From NCBI GenBank assembly GCA_016699615.1, contig CP064984.1, positions 496,001 to 560,000 on the forward strand: a stretch of 64,000 bases of DNA, in the 5' to 3' direction. The notes beneath the pieces were generated by a model. That model was not told the origin of the DNA, did not search any database, and saw only the letters and a list, made by a program, of their open reading frames with translations. Source of the stretch: Sphingobacteriales bacterium. GTDB lineage: Bacteria; Bacteroidota; Bacteroidia; Chitinophagales; JADIYW01. Positions 24,901 through 33,629 of this stretch are shown piece by piece; position 1 is the stretch's first letter; every line of letters starts with the position of its first letter. A program made the position numbers and the translations under genes.

Positions 24901-26972
24901 ATTACATCTATACTTCCGCCTGTACCTATCCTAGTTTGTCCTGCATCACTATACCATATTGTCGCTTCACTATTTGATGTCAGTGTTGATGCATCTCCAA
25001 AACAAATAGCTGCTGGATCTGCACTTATTACTGGGGCACTACTTGAAGGAATAATTGTTACATTAAAAGAACTAGCTGGACTTACACAGCCTAGAACAGT
25101 TTGAGTAACATAATATGTTTTATCTTCTGTTAAAATTGGTGTAATTAATACTGAACCAACTTGAACTGCATTTTCTAAAGCTGCATCATCATACCAAGTT
25201 ACGATTGCTCCTGGCTCTGTATTATCTAAAGAAATACTTGAACTTAATCCATTACAAACTTCCACATCACTTGCTTCTGGTGCTGGTGGAATTGGATTTA
25301 CATTAACAGTAACTGAATCATATGCTGTACCACAACTACTTGGAACTTGTAAATAATATTTAGTAGTTGTTGTTAATGCTGTTGTTTGGTATGTAGAACC
25401 AATATGTAATGTATCTGTTAGTGCTGCATCTAAGTACCATTCTGTAGTTGCTGTACCACCAGACAATAAAATTGAATCACCTGCGCAGATTGTTTCGTCT
25501 AATACATTTGCTACATCTGGTGCTGGAGCGACATCTATTGTAATTGCTGCTAAAATACCTGGGCATGAAGCACTAGATGTATCAGCTGCATAAAATGTAG
25601 TTGTAAATGCTAAGTTTCCTGTAGAAACAGATGTTCCACTACCTAATCTGCTAGTTCTAGAATCATCTCTATAGAAAACTGTAGAAAGTACATTAGAGTT
25701 TAACATTGTACTTTGACCAGCACATATACTTTGATCGTCTGCAGTGATTATTGGCGCAGCTGGTGCAGGTAAGGCTGTAAGATTTACTCTTGTAGCTCTA
25801 CTAATACAACCATCTATTTGTTGATTAACCCAAAAAGACGTATCTGAATTAATGGTAGGAGAATAAGTAACGCCTGTATTAACTAAATTTGTTAATGCTG
25901 CATCAGAAAACCATCTGATAGTTGAAGCAACTGGAGCATTTGCGGTTAAAGTAGTTTGGCTTCCAGTACAAACATCTAAATCACCATTTATTGTTGGTGC
26001 TGCTGTATCTGAAATTACAGTCCATATATATTGTGTCCAAGCACTTGCATCGCAACCATTTGTACATGCTTGAACTCTTAGTCTAATTCTATTATCTGTA
26101 CCTGTAGAAGTTATAGCAGGAATTGTAGTTTGAGGAATTGCAGGCAACCATGTTCCTCCTCCATTTGTACTGTATTGATATTCAAAAGGACAAGATTTTC
26201 CTGGGTTAGTGCCATATTGTGGTGTAGTTAAAGTTAAATTTGTACCTAAACATACACTTGCAGAATTTGGCGATTTGCTTGCACTTGGTGGATTTGGATC
26301 TGCCACTACATCTATCTGAATAACATTTGAGAAAATTTCCTTATTAATTGCTGCACCTAATAAATCACCAGTACAGAATTCTATTTTTCTTCTAAATCTA
26401 TAAGTGCCTGGTGTGAGTAATACTCCAGGATCGTATGTAAGTCCACCTGCACCGCCAATATCTCCCCAAATAAATAATGGCCCTTGAGCTGATTGCCATT
26501 GAATATTTTCAATTACAGCTGTACTTGGAATTGGGTCTCTAGGATTAACTGTGCTATTAATTACAGCAGGATTGCCACCAGCACATATTGTTGCATCTGA
26601 CGCTGTTGATAAGGCAATAGCACCTCCACTATTGGCATCCGTAATTGAATTTGCATTCCAAGACCATTTCCATTGCCATCTTGTTAAAAATCTTTCCGTT
26701 GTAGCATCACCAGAACATTCTCTAAATGTTACTTGGTTTGATGAAAACTCACATGGAACTATAGATGTAACAGTATTTGTTCCACTAAGAGTTGATGGAT
26801 CAAAAGCATTACCATCACCATCACCATCACCGCAAGTAGCATCGTCACCATCTATACCTAAAAAAACATCATCTTCTTCATAGCCTCTCATTGATAAATC
26901 AATAGTAGAACCAAATGCAATATTATTGGCAATGTAATTTGGTGCTCCTAATCCCCCTGTAAGTGGTGCCAT
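24477..26972 (-). CDS. Giant Ig-like adhesin, N-terminal repeat region (frameshifted gene)
   Basis: The 831 residues begin with a non-repeat N-terminal domain (about 1-230) containing an acidic, cysteine-bearing stretch, DDVFLGIDGDDATCGDGDGDG, that could bind calcium. Ig-like modules follow (for example NSDTSFWVNQQIDGCISR, TTKYYLQVPSSCG, KTYYVTQTVLGCVSPAS). The last few residues after TGIANA are out of frame: the DNA at 24,491 has six As and GTC where the intact copy has four As and GCT. Confidence 0.85.
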   Translation of the reverse strand: MAPLTGGLGAPNYIANNIAFGSTIDLSMRGYEEDDVFLGIDGDDATCGDGDGDGNAFDPSTLSGTNTVTSIVPCEFSSNQVTFRECSGDATTERFLTRWQWKWSWNANSITDANSGGAIALSTASDATICAGGNPAVINSTVNPRDPIPSTAVIENIQWQSAQGPLFIWGDIGGAGGLTYDPGVLLTPGTYRFRRKIEFCTGDLLGAAINKEIFSNVIQIDVVADPNPPSASKSPNSASVCLGTNLTLTTPQYGTNPGKSCPFEYQYSTNGGGTWLPAIPQTTIPAITSTGTDNRIRLRVQACTNGCDASAWTQYIWTVISDTAAPTINGDLDVCTGSQTTLTANAPVASTIRWFSDAALTNLVNTGVTYSPTINSDTSFWVNQQIDGCISRATRVNLTALPAPAAPIITADDQSICAGQSTMLNSNVLSTVFYRDDSRTSRLGSGTSVSTGNLAFTTTFYAADTSSASCPGILAAITIDVAPAPDVANVLDETICAGDSILLSGGTATTEWYLDAALTDTLHIGSTYQTTALTTTTKYYLQVPSSCGTAYDSVTVNVNPIPPAPEASDVEVCNGLSSSISLDNTEPGAIVTWYDDAALENAVQVGSVLITPILTEDKTYYVTQTVLGCVSPASSFNVTIIPSSSAPVISADPAAICFGDASTLTSNSEATIWYSDAGQTRIGTGGSIDVMPTNTTTYYAQDTAIGCSALSSVTVKISEILPAPEVENVTVCKGGDVSITGGNSGTVWYSDAGITQVGTGATLTLTNVQATATYYARNEGSTCQSELDDFVVNVTTVATPSASGTTVCSGQSASITATGIANATFLHGIMM

Positions 26973-26995
26973 AGGTGTACCACAAGCTACATCAT

Positions 26996-27277
26996 TTAGC
27001 TATCTACAATTGGTGTAAGGTTAGAATACGTTTGTGACCAAGTACCTGTTCCGCTATGTTTTACACGAAAAAATATTCTTGGATCTGGTTGAGAACAACC
27101 AATACCGAGTACACAACCATCGTTATTGCCACAATTGGAGTTTCCAACACCTTCCATATAAAACTCTACCACTTTTACTTCTAGGTTAATGGTTTGGGCA
27201 TGTGCTTGTTGTAGCAATAATAATGCTAGCATCATGCTAAAGATTTTTAATAATTTTGTTTTTGTTTGACGTATCAT
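26996..27277 (-). CDS. Giant Ig-like adhesin, signal peptide and start (frameshifted gene)
   Basis: The gene's true start is ATG at 27,277. Residues 1-28 form a long signal peptide (LLKIFSMMLALLLLQQAHAQ). The next 65 residues include NSNCGNNDGCVLGIGCSQPD, a Cys-rich stretch likely to form disulphides. The frame ends at PIVDS; adding one base gives ..VDSLNDVACGTPMAPLTGG, joining the next fragment without a gap. Confidence 0.85.
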   Translation of the reverse strand: MIRQTKTKLLKIFSMMLALLLLQQAHAQTINLEVKVVEFYMEGVGNSNCGNNDGCVLGIGCSQPDPRIFFRVKHSGTGTWSQTYSNLTPIVDS

Positions 27278-27444
27278 ATAATCAATTTTTTACGTTATAA
27301 TAGTATTAAGCACAATATAGATTAACTTAATATTATGCAAATATTGCGAAAATTGTTAAGAAATGTAAATTTAATTTTATAAAGATATGAACAAAAACTA
27401 GGTGGTTATCCACAAATTAATGTGCAAAAGAGTGTAATTATGTG

Positions 27445-28590
27445 TTATGAAAGTCTATTTTTATAATCTTGAAACCCAAATTGATTGATTATTTGATATT
27501 GATCATCTTTCCATATTCCGATATCTGGCAAATTAATACCATTAAAAGTAGTTGTTTTAACCATTGTATAATGAATCATATCTAAAAATATAATTTTTTG
27601 ACCAACATGCAAGGCGTCATTAAAATACCAATCGCCCATAACATCTCCTGCTAAGCAACTTAACCCGCCCATCCTGTATTTGTGTTTTGGTTGTTTTACG
27701 CTACCGTAAATTTTGGGTTGGTAGGGCATTTCTAAACAATCTGGCATATGGCATGTAAAAGATACATCTAACATAGCTGTTTTTATATTACCATTTTCTA
27801 CTATGTCTAAAATTGTTGCCACTAAATATCCTGTTTCCCAACCAATAGCACTGCCTGGCTCTAGAATAATTTCTTTGATATTTGGATATTTTTGCTTAAA
27901 ATTTTGGATTACATTTATGCCATATTCAACATTATAGTTTTCGTTTGTAATAAGATGACCGCCGCCAAAATTTAGCCATTCTGCTTGTTGAATTTGATGA
28001 TGATATAATTTTGAAAATGAGGTTAAAACATTTTCTAATGTGTTTGCATCATTTTCGCACATAGCATGAAAATGTAAGCCTGTGATACCTTTTGGTAAAT
28101 TTTTAGGCAATAAACTAGCTTCTATACCTAATCTAGAATTGGGTGATGCTGGATTGTATAGCTCTGTTTGAATTTCGCTGTAGCCAGGATTTACTCTTAA
28201 ACCGCATTTTACGCCATTAGGAATATTATTTTTATACCTTTCCCATTCTGACATTGAGTTAAAAGTAAGGTGCGATGATATTTTTGATATTTCTTGGAAA
28301 TCTTTTGGAATATAGACTGCACAATAAGTGTGTGGTTTTGTTTTCATTTCTTCGTACACTAATTTTGCTTCGTGTAAAGAGCTTGCTGTGGCACCAGATA
28401 AATATTTTTTTAATAATGGAAAAGTTGCATGAAATGCATAACCTTTGAGTGCACAAATAATAGAAATACCTGCTTGCTTCTGAAAATATTGTAATTTTTC
28501 TAAATTCTGAATTAACAAATCTTCTTGTAATACAAAAGCTGGCGATGTGATTTTATCAACATCTATTTTAATTTCTTTTGGCATGTACAA
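27445..28590 (-). CDS. nspC: Carboxynorspermidine/carboxyspermidine decarboxylase
   Basis: The 381-residue PLP enzyme of the alanine-racemase-fold decarboxylases makes norspermidine or spermidine from its carboxylated precursor. The PLP lysine is in ICALKGYAFHA, the phosphate-binding glycines in LNFGGGHLIT, and the EPGSAIGW and VSFTCHMPDCLEMPY motifs (catalytic Cys in PDC) are intact. Met at 28,590 or Met three codons later (MPKEI) could be the start. The dehydrogenase partner of the pathway is not in this window. Confidence 0.92.
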   Translation of the reverse strand: MYMPKEIKIDVDKITSPAFVLQEDLLIQNLEKLQYFQKQAGISIICALKGYAFHATFPLLKKYLSGATASSLHEAKLVYEEMKTKPHTYCAVYIPKDFQEISKISSHLTFNSMSEWERYKNNIPNGVKCGLRVNPGYSEIQTELYNPASPNSRLGIEASLLPKNLPKGITGLHFHAMCENDANTLENVLTSFSKLYHHQIQQAEWLNFGGGHLITNENYNVEYGINVIQNFKQKYPNIKEIILEPGSAIGWETGYLVATILDIVENGNIKTAMLDVSFTCHMPDCLEMPYQPKIYGSVKQPKHKYRMGGLSCLAGDVMGDWYFNDALHVGQKIIFLDMIHYTMVKTTTFNGINLPDIGIWKDDQYQIINQFGFQDYKNRLS

Positions 28591-28613
28591 ATATAATAAA
28601 AAAGAAAATAATT

Positions 28614-28997
28614 TTAGTTTCTACTTAATTTTAAGTTGTAAATTTGAGCAAATGCACACATAATAGCACCAAAAATATTAATACTTTGTTGTATAGTATT
28701 ATGCATATCAAATGCAAAATGTAAAATGGTTGATGTTGTTAAAAAACCAATGCCTAATACAAATAAATATGCTGGAATTTTGTTTTGATGGTGATATTTG
28801 TACCCATGCAAAATTGAATTTGTACCTAAGATAATGGTAGAAAAAACAATTAAGATTTCTACCCAATGATATTGCTCAAAATATACAGAAAGAAACGGTA
28901 GAAATACAACAACAAATGGCATCATTAAACAATGTATAGCACATGCTATAGACAAAAATATGCTTAATTTATTTGCTTGATGTTTGTGGTTATGCAT
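28614..28997 (-). CDS. MerC-domain membrane protein
   Basis: The 127-residue protein has four transmembrane helices. Its His-rich N-terminus (MHNHKHQANK) and CAIHCLMMP in helix 1 give the paired Cys/His metal site typical of MerC-like proteins. It is divergent from a Fur-family regulator with an 85-bp gap, an arrangement frequent in Bacteroidota. This suggests zinc-responsive expression rather than mercury resistance. Transported metal: inference. Confidence 0.85.
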   Translation of the reverse strand: MHNHKHQANKLSIFLSIACAIHCLMMPFVVVFLPFLSVYFEQYHWVEILIVFSTIILGTNSILHGYKYHHQNKIPAYLFVLGIGFLTTSTILHFAFDMHNTIQQSINIFGAIMCAFAQIYNLKLSRN

Positions 28998-29044
28998 GAT
29001 TGTTGTATATTTACTTATGCTAAAATGTTTATGAAACTGAGTTG

Positions 29045-29052
29045 CAAATATA
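29045..29052 (-). promoter_or_regulatory. TAnnTTTG -7 box of the merC-like gene
   Basis: TATATTTG on the minus strand lies about 50 bp before the merC start. The surrounding AT-rich inverted stretch (TTGCAAATATA..ATGCATCAAATAT) could hold the Fur-family operator, but no clear palindrome was found. Confidence 0.35.
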
Positions 29053-29082
29053 CGTTTTAAAATGCATCAAATATGTTAAAAA

Positions 29083-29496
29083 ATGGAAAATTTTGAAAAA
29101 AAATTAAAAGCGCATCATTTAAGAATTACGCCAATAAGAGTAGAACTACTTTCCTATTTTAGCAAAATAAAAAGAGCTATTTCGCACACGGAAATAGAAG
29201 CACATTATAATCATCAGTTTGATAGAGTTACGATATATAGAACATTAAATTCATTTATAGAAAATGGTATCATACATAAAGTTTCTGACAATAGTAATAT
29301 AGCAAAATTTGCATTGTGTAATCATGATGCATGTGAGCATACACACGAAGATAATCATGTTCATTTTAAATGCTTGAAATGTGAACAGATTGAGTGTTTG
29401 CATCAGCTTGTAGTGCCACAATTTAAGTTGCCAAAAAATTATACAATTTCTACTGCAAATTTATTGATTGAAGGAACATGTGCCAATTGTGCGTAA
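29083..29496 (+). CDS. Fur-family metalloregulator (Zur-like)
   Basis: The 137-residue protein has the winged helix at about 1-80 (LRITPIRVELLSYF, FDRVTIYRTLNSFIENGIIHKV) and the dimerisation domain with HVHFKCLKCEQIECLH (structural-zinc CxxC) and a second CANC near the end. The His/Glu-rich CNHDACEHTHEDNHVHF is the regulatory metal site. The divergent MerC-like gene suggests a zinc sensor (Zur) rather than Fur. It is 18 bp upstream of the oxidase-III-like gene. Confidence 0.88.
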   Translation: MENFEKKLKAHHLRITPIRVELLSYFSKIKRAISHTEIEAHYNHQFDRVTIYRTLNSFIENGIIHKVSDNSNIAKFALCNHDACEHTHEDNHVHFKCLKCEQIECLHQLVVPQFKLPKNYTISTANLLIEGTCANCA

Positions 29497-29514
29497 TATT
29501 TTAGTTTTATCCAA

Positions 29515-30057
29515 ATGTCAAACATTACAAGAAATAATAAAGAAAAAATTTTTGAAGGAAAGATAGAACGTCGTTATAAAAACTACACTCTTTTGATGAT
29601 TTTTTGTTTGGCATCAATTGGTTTATTATTCTTAAGTTTAAGTCTTTCATATTTTTTTAATGTGCGAACAAATAGACAAGCAAATCTGAATTTTCCAATA
29701 TTGATATATGTAAATACAATTGTAATAATTTTTTCTAGTATTGCATTAGTGTTTCAAGAAAAATATTTTGCTCATAATATTTTCAAAAAATATATAATAA
29801 CAAATATTATATTTTATATACTCGTATTCTTATTTATAACATTACAAATTACTATATGGTTTACTTTATCTAACAATGGTTTTAACTTTAAACATAATAG
29901 TTCTGCGTTTTTATTTTTAATATCTGGTTTTCATGTATTGCATTTGTTAGGTGGCATTATTTTTCTATCTTATTTTACGAAAAATCATTGGCATAATTTA
30001 CACAATAACATTACTGCTCTTGTTTTTTTACTAATAAAACTGCTTATTTTCAATTAA
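29515..30057 (+). CDS. Orphan haem-copper oxidase subunit III-like membrane protein
   Basis: The 180-residue protein has five transmembrane helices. The last part, SSAFLFLISGFHVLHLLGGII, is the subunit III signature (SGFHxxHxxGG). Five helices is the short form seen in bacterial subunit III. Subunits I, II and IV are not present here. It follows the Fur-family gene closely and may be cotranscribed, so it could be metal-regulated, or be a paralogue with a new partner. Confidence 0.8.
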   Translation: MSNITRNNKEKIFEGKIERRYKNYTLLMIFCLASIGLLFLSLSLSYFFNVRTNRQANLNFPILIYVNTIVIIFSSIALVFQEKYFAHNIFKKYIITNIIFYILVFLFITLQITIWFTLSNNGFNFKHNSSAFLFLISGFHVLHLLGGIIFLSYFTKNHWHNLHNNITALVFLLIKLLIFN

Positions 30058-30161
30058 AATTATTTGCCTATTATTGGCATTTTCTGACGCTTGTTTGGAT
30101 ATATTTATTTTTCTTTTTTCTAATTGTCAAATAATATAATTAGATTAGTAAAAAAAATGAT

Positions 30162-31310
30162 ATGAAAAGATTATTTAAGCTAATTCTAACTATTGCAGTA
30201 ATTTATGTTTTAGCATTATTTTTTGCACCAAAGTTTGTGAGCAATGGATTAAAATATTGGTTTTCTAATGTAGATGATTATAAAAAATTCACAAACAATA
30301 CAATTGAAAAATCGAGTACTCCAATAGCTTGGCAAAAAGCAGAAAACTACAATAAAAAAGAACTTGATAAAGCTACTGAACAATATATGAACGAACGAAA
30401 AACTTGTGCGTTTTTAGTAATTCAGAATGGAAAAATATTGACAGAAAAATATTATGATGACTATAACGAAAATACTATCTCTGCTTCATTTTCTGTAGCA
30501 AAAACTGTAAATGCAATGTTGGTTGGAAAACTAATTGAGCAAGGAAAAATACAATCTTTGGATGATGACGTAAAAAAATACATTCCTGAATTAACGCAGA
30601 TTCCTGATGGGAAATTAAAAATTAGAGACATTATAACGATGAGTGGAAGTATTGATTGGAAAGAATCATATTGGAATATATTTTCATTGACAGCAGAATC
30701 ATACTATGGTGAAGACTTAAATAAAATGATGAGCAAATTGAAACTTAAAAGCAATGAAAAACCTGGAACTATTTGGGAATACCAAAGTTGTTGTACACAA
30801 ATGCTTGGTTACATTATAAAGAAAGCAAGTGGCAAAACTATAGCAGCATATACACATGAAGTACTTTGGCAACCATTGGGCATGGAAAATGATGCACTTT
30901 GGAGTACTGATAAAAAAGATGGTATAGAAAAATCATTTTGTTGTATTAATGCAACAGCAAGAGATTATGCAAAGCTTGGCTATTTTATGTTGAATAAAGG
31001 AAAAGTAGATTCAACACAAATCATAAACGAAGCATGGATAAATGCGATGACACAACCTGCTACGCACTTAAAAACTGCTGATGGTAGAATTTGTGATTGG
31101 TATGGCTATCAAACATGGATTATTAATCATGAAAATATGCAAATTCCATATTTTCGTGGTGTGCATGGACAGTTAATTTATGTTGTAAAAGAAAAGAATG
31201 CTGTAATTGTAAGATTGGGTAAAAAAATAGAGAAGAAAAACATTGATGCTCATGAGCAAAATGATGATATCAAAGCATATTTAAAATTTGGATTAGATAT
31301 GTTGGAATAG
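30162..31310 (+). CDS. Class C beta-lactamase-related serine hydrolase
   Basis: The 382-residue protein has an N-terminal hydrophobic segment (about 6-22, signal-anchor). The SxxK motif is in ASFSVAKTVNAMLVG (Ser about 111), and WEYQSCCTQMLGYII carries the Tyr-x-Ser triad element. HGQLIYVVKEKNAV near the C-terminus replaces the KTG strand with HGQ, as in many 6-aminohexanoate-dimer-hydrolase-like members. The likely substrate is a peptide or ester; true beta-lactamase activity is unlikely. It converges on the TPM gene, only 4 bp apart. Confidence 0.85.
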   Translation: MKRLFKLILTIAVIYVLALFFAPKFVSNGLKYWFSNVDDYKKFTNNTIEKSSTPIAWQKAENYNKKELDKATEQYMNERKTCAFLVIQNGKILTEKYYDDYNENTISASFSVAKTVNAMLVGKLIEQGKIQSLDDDVKKYIPELTQIPDGKLKIRDIITMSGSIDWKESYWNIFSLTAESYYGEDLNKMMSKLKLKSNEKPGTIWEYQSCCTQMLGYIIKKASGKTIAAYTHEVLWQPLGMENDALWSTDKKDGIEKSFCCINATARDYAKLGYFMLNKGKVDSTQIINEAWINAMTQPATHLKTADGRICDWYGYQTWIINHENMQIPYFRGVHGQLIYVVKEKNAVIVRLGKKIEKKNIDAHEQNDDIKAYLKFGLDMLE

Positions 31311-31314
31311 ATAT

Positions 31315-32127
31315 TTACCATCTTCCGCTGGCACCACCACCACCAAAACTGCCTCCACCAAAACCTCCGAAGCCACCGCCACCTGAACTTCCGCCCCAAG
31401 ATGAGCCACCACTCCAACCTGAGCCAGAACCTGAAGTCCATGTCCAGCCACCACTTCCGCCAGTGTAGTTTCCGCCACCACCATTTGTTTTTGATGATAT
31501 AAATATAATAAAAATCAATATTATAATAAAAATTATTATAAATGTAGTAAAATCACCATTGTTAGAATTTAATTCATCATTCTGATAGGTACCTTGTAAC
31601 ATTGCTATTAAGTCTGATGTTGCAATATCAACACCAGTAAAATATTCACCTTGTTTAAAGTATGGTATCATTACATTGTCTATCAGTCTTTTTGCGTCTG
31701 TGTCTGTGATATAGCTTTCAATACCATAACCTAATTCTATACTTATTGCACGTTCTTCTTTCGATATTAAAACTAATATTCCATTGTTTTTTCCTTTTTG
31801 ACCTATGCCCCATTTTCTTCCTAATCTTAATGCATAGTCGTCTTCTGCATATCCACTCAATGTTTCTACTGTTACTACAACAATCTGAGTTGATGTAGAA
31901 TCATCATAAGCAACTAATTTTTGTTCTAACTTATAGACATCATAGTCATTAAACATATGTGCAAAATCATTGACAAGTTTTGGAGGATTTGGTCTTTCAG
32001 GAATATTTTTATCATCACTAAAATCTTCTTGTGCTTGTATTGATATTGAAAGAATAAGCATTAACATTGTAAAAAAAACTTTTACAATATTGCGCTCATA
32101 ATTAATATTTAATTTTATTATATTCAA
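31315..32127 (-). CDS. TPM-domain protein with Gly-rich tail (YgcG type)
   Basis: The 270-residue product begins with a long N-terminus whose signal peptide (FFTMLMLILSISIQAQ) suggests that the real start may be the Met at about 32,067. The TPM domain spans about 45-175 (LVNDFAHMFNDYDVYKLEQK, QIVVVTVETLSGY, LVLISKEERAISIELGYGIE). One transmembrane helix (about 188-208) and a Gly/Ser/Trp-rich tail ending SFGGGGASGRW follow. TPM proteins cluster with lemA, as here, and are envelope proteins of unclear function. Confidence 0.88.
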   Translation of the reverse strand: MNIIKLNINYERNIVKVFFTMLMLILSISIQAQEDFSDDKNIPERPNPPKLVNDFAHMFNDYDVYKLEQKLVAYDDSTSTQIVVVTVETLSGYAEDDYALRLGRKWGIGQKGKNNGILVLISKEERAISIELGYGIESYITDTDAKRLIDNVMIPYFKQGEYFTGVDIATSDLIAMLQGTYQNDELNSNNGDFTTFIIIFIIILIFIIFISSKTNGGGGNYTGGSGGWTWTSGSGSGWSGGSSWGGSSGGGGFGGFGGGSFGGGGASGRW

Positions 32128-32138
32128 TTATTTATTAT

Positions 32139-32585
32139 TTATCCAAAAGATATATCATCTGATAACTCGTTATCATTTTTAAGCTCATTTATTGGAAAAT
32201 ATTGGTGTAGTGTTTGTCCTATTTTTTCAATAACATGTATGATTCCTGCTTCAAATTCTTGTTTACTGAAATAACCATTCATTTCAGCAGCAATGGTATC
32301 CCAAAATTGTTGATGTACAATTTGATTGATTGCTGTATCGCCAACAATGTAATAGGTTTTATCTTTGACTGCAATGTATAACAAAACACCATTATTGTAC
32401 ACTGTTTTATCCATTTTTAATTCATAAAAAACTCTTGTTGCATCATCCAAAATATTTTCAGTTTTTGTATGTGCATCTATTCTAATTCTAATTTCGCCAG
32501 TAGTATTTTTTTCTGCTATTTGTATAGCTTTTGTAATACGTTGCTGCGCATCTTTAGAAAGAAAATCTTTTACAGAATTGCTCAT
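32139..32585 (-). CDS. TPM-domain protein (short, cytosolic type)
   Basis: The 148-residue protein has a single TPM domain and no signal peptide: ITKAIQIAEKNTTGEIRIRI, VYNNGVLLYIAVKDKTYYIVGD and FEAGIIHVIEKIGQTL. It begins directly after the lemA stop with no gap and is followed 11 bp later by the second TPM gene, so the three genes form an operon. Confidence 0.88.
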   Translation of the reverse strand: MSNSVKDFLSKDAQQRITKAIQIAEKNTTGEIRIRIDAHTKTENILDDATRVFYELKMDKTVYNNGVLLYIAVKDKTYYIVGDTAINQIVHQQFWDTIAAEMNGYFSKQEFEAGIIHVIEKIGQTLHQYFPINELKNDNELSDDISFG

Positions 32586-33164
32586 TTAGAATTGAACTTT
32601 AGGTGCTTTTTCTGCTCCAGGATCAGCTTTAAACATTTCTTTTTCTTTAAACTTAAATAGCATTGCTGTGATATTTGTAGGAAAAGAACGTATTGTTGTG
32701 TTGTATTGTTTTACTGCACTATTATAATCTCTTCGTGCAATATTTATTCTATTTTCTGTTCTGTTCAGTTCATTCATCAACTCAGCATATTGTGCAGTAG
32801 TTTTTAATTCAGGATATTTTTCTATCGTTACTAATAATCTTGAAAGTGCGCCACTCATTTGTGATTGAGCTTCCTGAAATTTTGCCATATTTTCTGGTGT
32901 AATATCATCTGCATTTAGTTGTACTGATGTTGCTTTTGATCTTGCATTGATTACTTCTGTTAGCGTTTCTTTCTCAAACTTTCCACTGCCTTTAATCGTT
33001 TCTACTAAATTACCAATTAAATCTAAACGTCTTTGATAGGCTGCTTCTACATTAGACCATGCTTCTTTTGTGCTTTCATCTAAACCAATAATGCTATTGT
33101 AAGAGCAACCAGATAGCATAGTGCTTGCCAATGCTATTATTAAAATTTGGAATATTTTTTTCAT
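32586..33164 (-). CDS. lemA: LemA-family lipoprotein
   Basis: The 192-residue protein has a lipobox (LSGCSYNSI, Cys about 20) and the LemA helical domain: EAWSNVEAAYQRRLDLIGNL, KGSGKFEKETLTEVINARSK, NRTENRINIARRDYNSAVKQYN and the terminal FKADPGAEKAPKVQF. LemA is the first gene of the operon lemA-TPM-TPM. Its exact role is unknown; family members are linked to envelope or surface functions. Confidence 0.93.
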   Translation of the reverse strand: MKKIFQILIIALASTMLSGCSYNSIIGLDESTKEAWSNVEAAYQRRLDLIGNLVETIKGSGKFEKETLTEVINARSKATSVQLNADDITPENMAKFQEAQSQMSGALSRLLVTIEKYPELKTTAQYAELMNELNRTENRINIARRDYNSAVKQYNTTIRSFPTNITAMLFKFKEKEMFKADPGAEKAPKVQF

Positions 33165-33243
33165 TTGTTGTAATTTTATGTGCTAATATAAATATTTTAT
33201 CTTCTGATAAAGAATTAATTGTATAAAAAGTATATTTTGTGGT

Positions 33244-33624
33244 ATGAATACTATAATCGACAAATTGATTAAAGAAGCTGAAAGTATTATTGCATCTGAT
33301 GGAAAAATCTCGCAACTAATAGATGCTTTTTTTCTAAAATTGGGTGAAACTTCTGAGAAATTTTATTTATTACAAGATAATCTTATTGCTCTTGGAAGAA
33401 TGTTAAAAGCATGGTTTGATGGTGAGTATAAAAATATTTCTACAACATCAATTATTGCTGTTGTAGCTGCAATGGTTTATTTTGTAAATCCTTTAGATTT
33501 AATTCCTGATTTTATTCCAATTATAGGACAAATTGATGACATGCTTATACTTGGCTATCTCATAAAAATATTAAACAAAGAGATAGAAAAATTTATGGCA
33601 TGGGAGCAAGAAAGAGCTGTGTAA
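33244..33624 (+). CDS. DUF1232 (YkvA-type) membrane protein
   Basis: The 126-residue protein has the DUF1232 core AAMVYFVNPLDLIPDFIPII with GQIDDMLILGYLI, a short amphipathic/transmembrane hairpin. It is divergent from lemA with an 80-bp gap and converges on the response regulator. Function unknown; the family is widespread and often stress-related. Confidence 0.88.
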   Translation: MNTIIDKLIKEAESIIASDGKISQLIDAFFLKLGETSEKFYLLQDNLIALGRMLKAWFDGEYKNISTTSIIAVVAAMVYFVNPLDLIPDFIPIIGQIDDMLILGYLIKILNKEIEKFMAWEQERAV

Positions 33625-33629
33625 ATAAA

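Noticed and set aside
31250..31484. Two minus-strand ORFs of 63 codons rich in Trp/Arg or Val/Ala
   Set aside because: They are shadows of the Gly-rich tail of the TPM gene in other frames.
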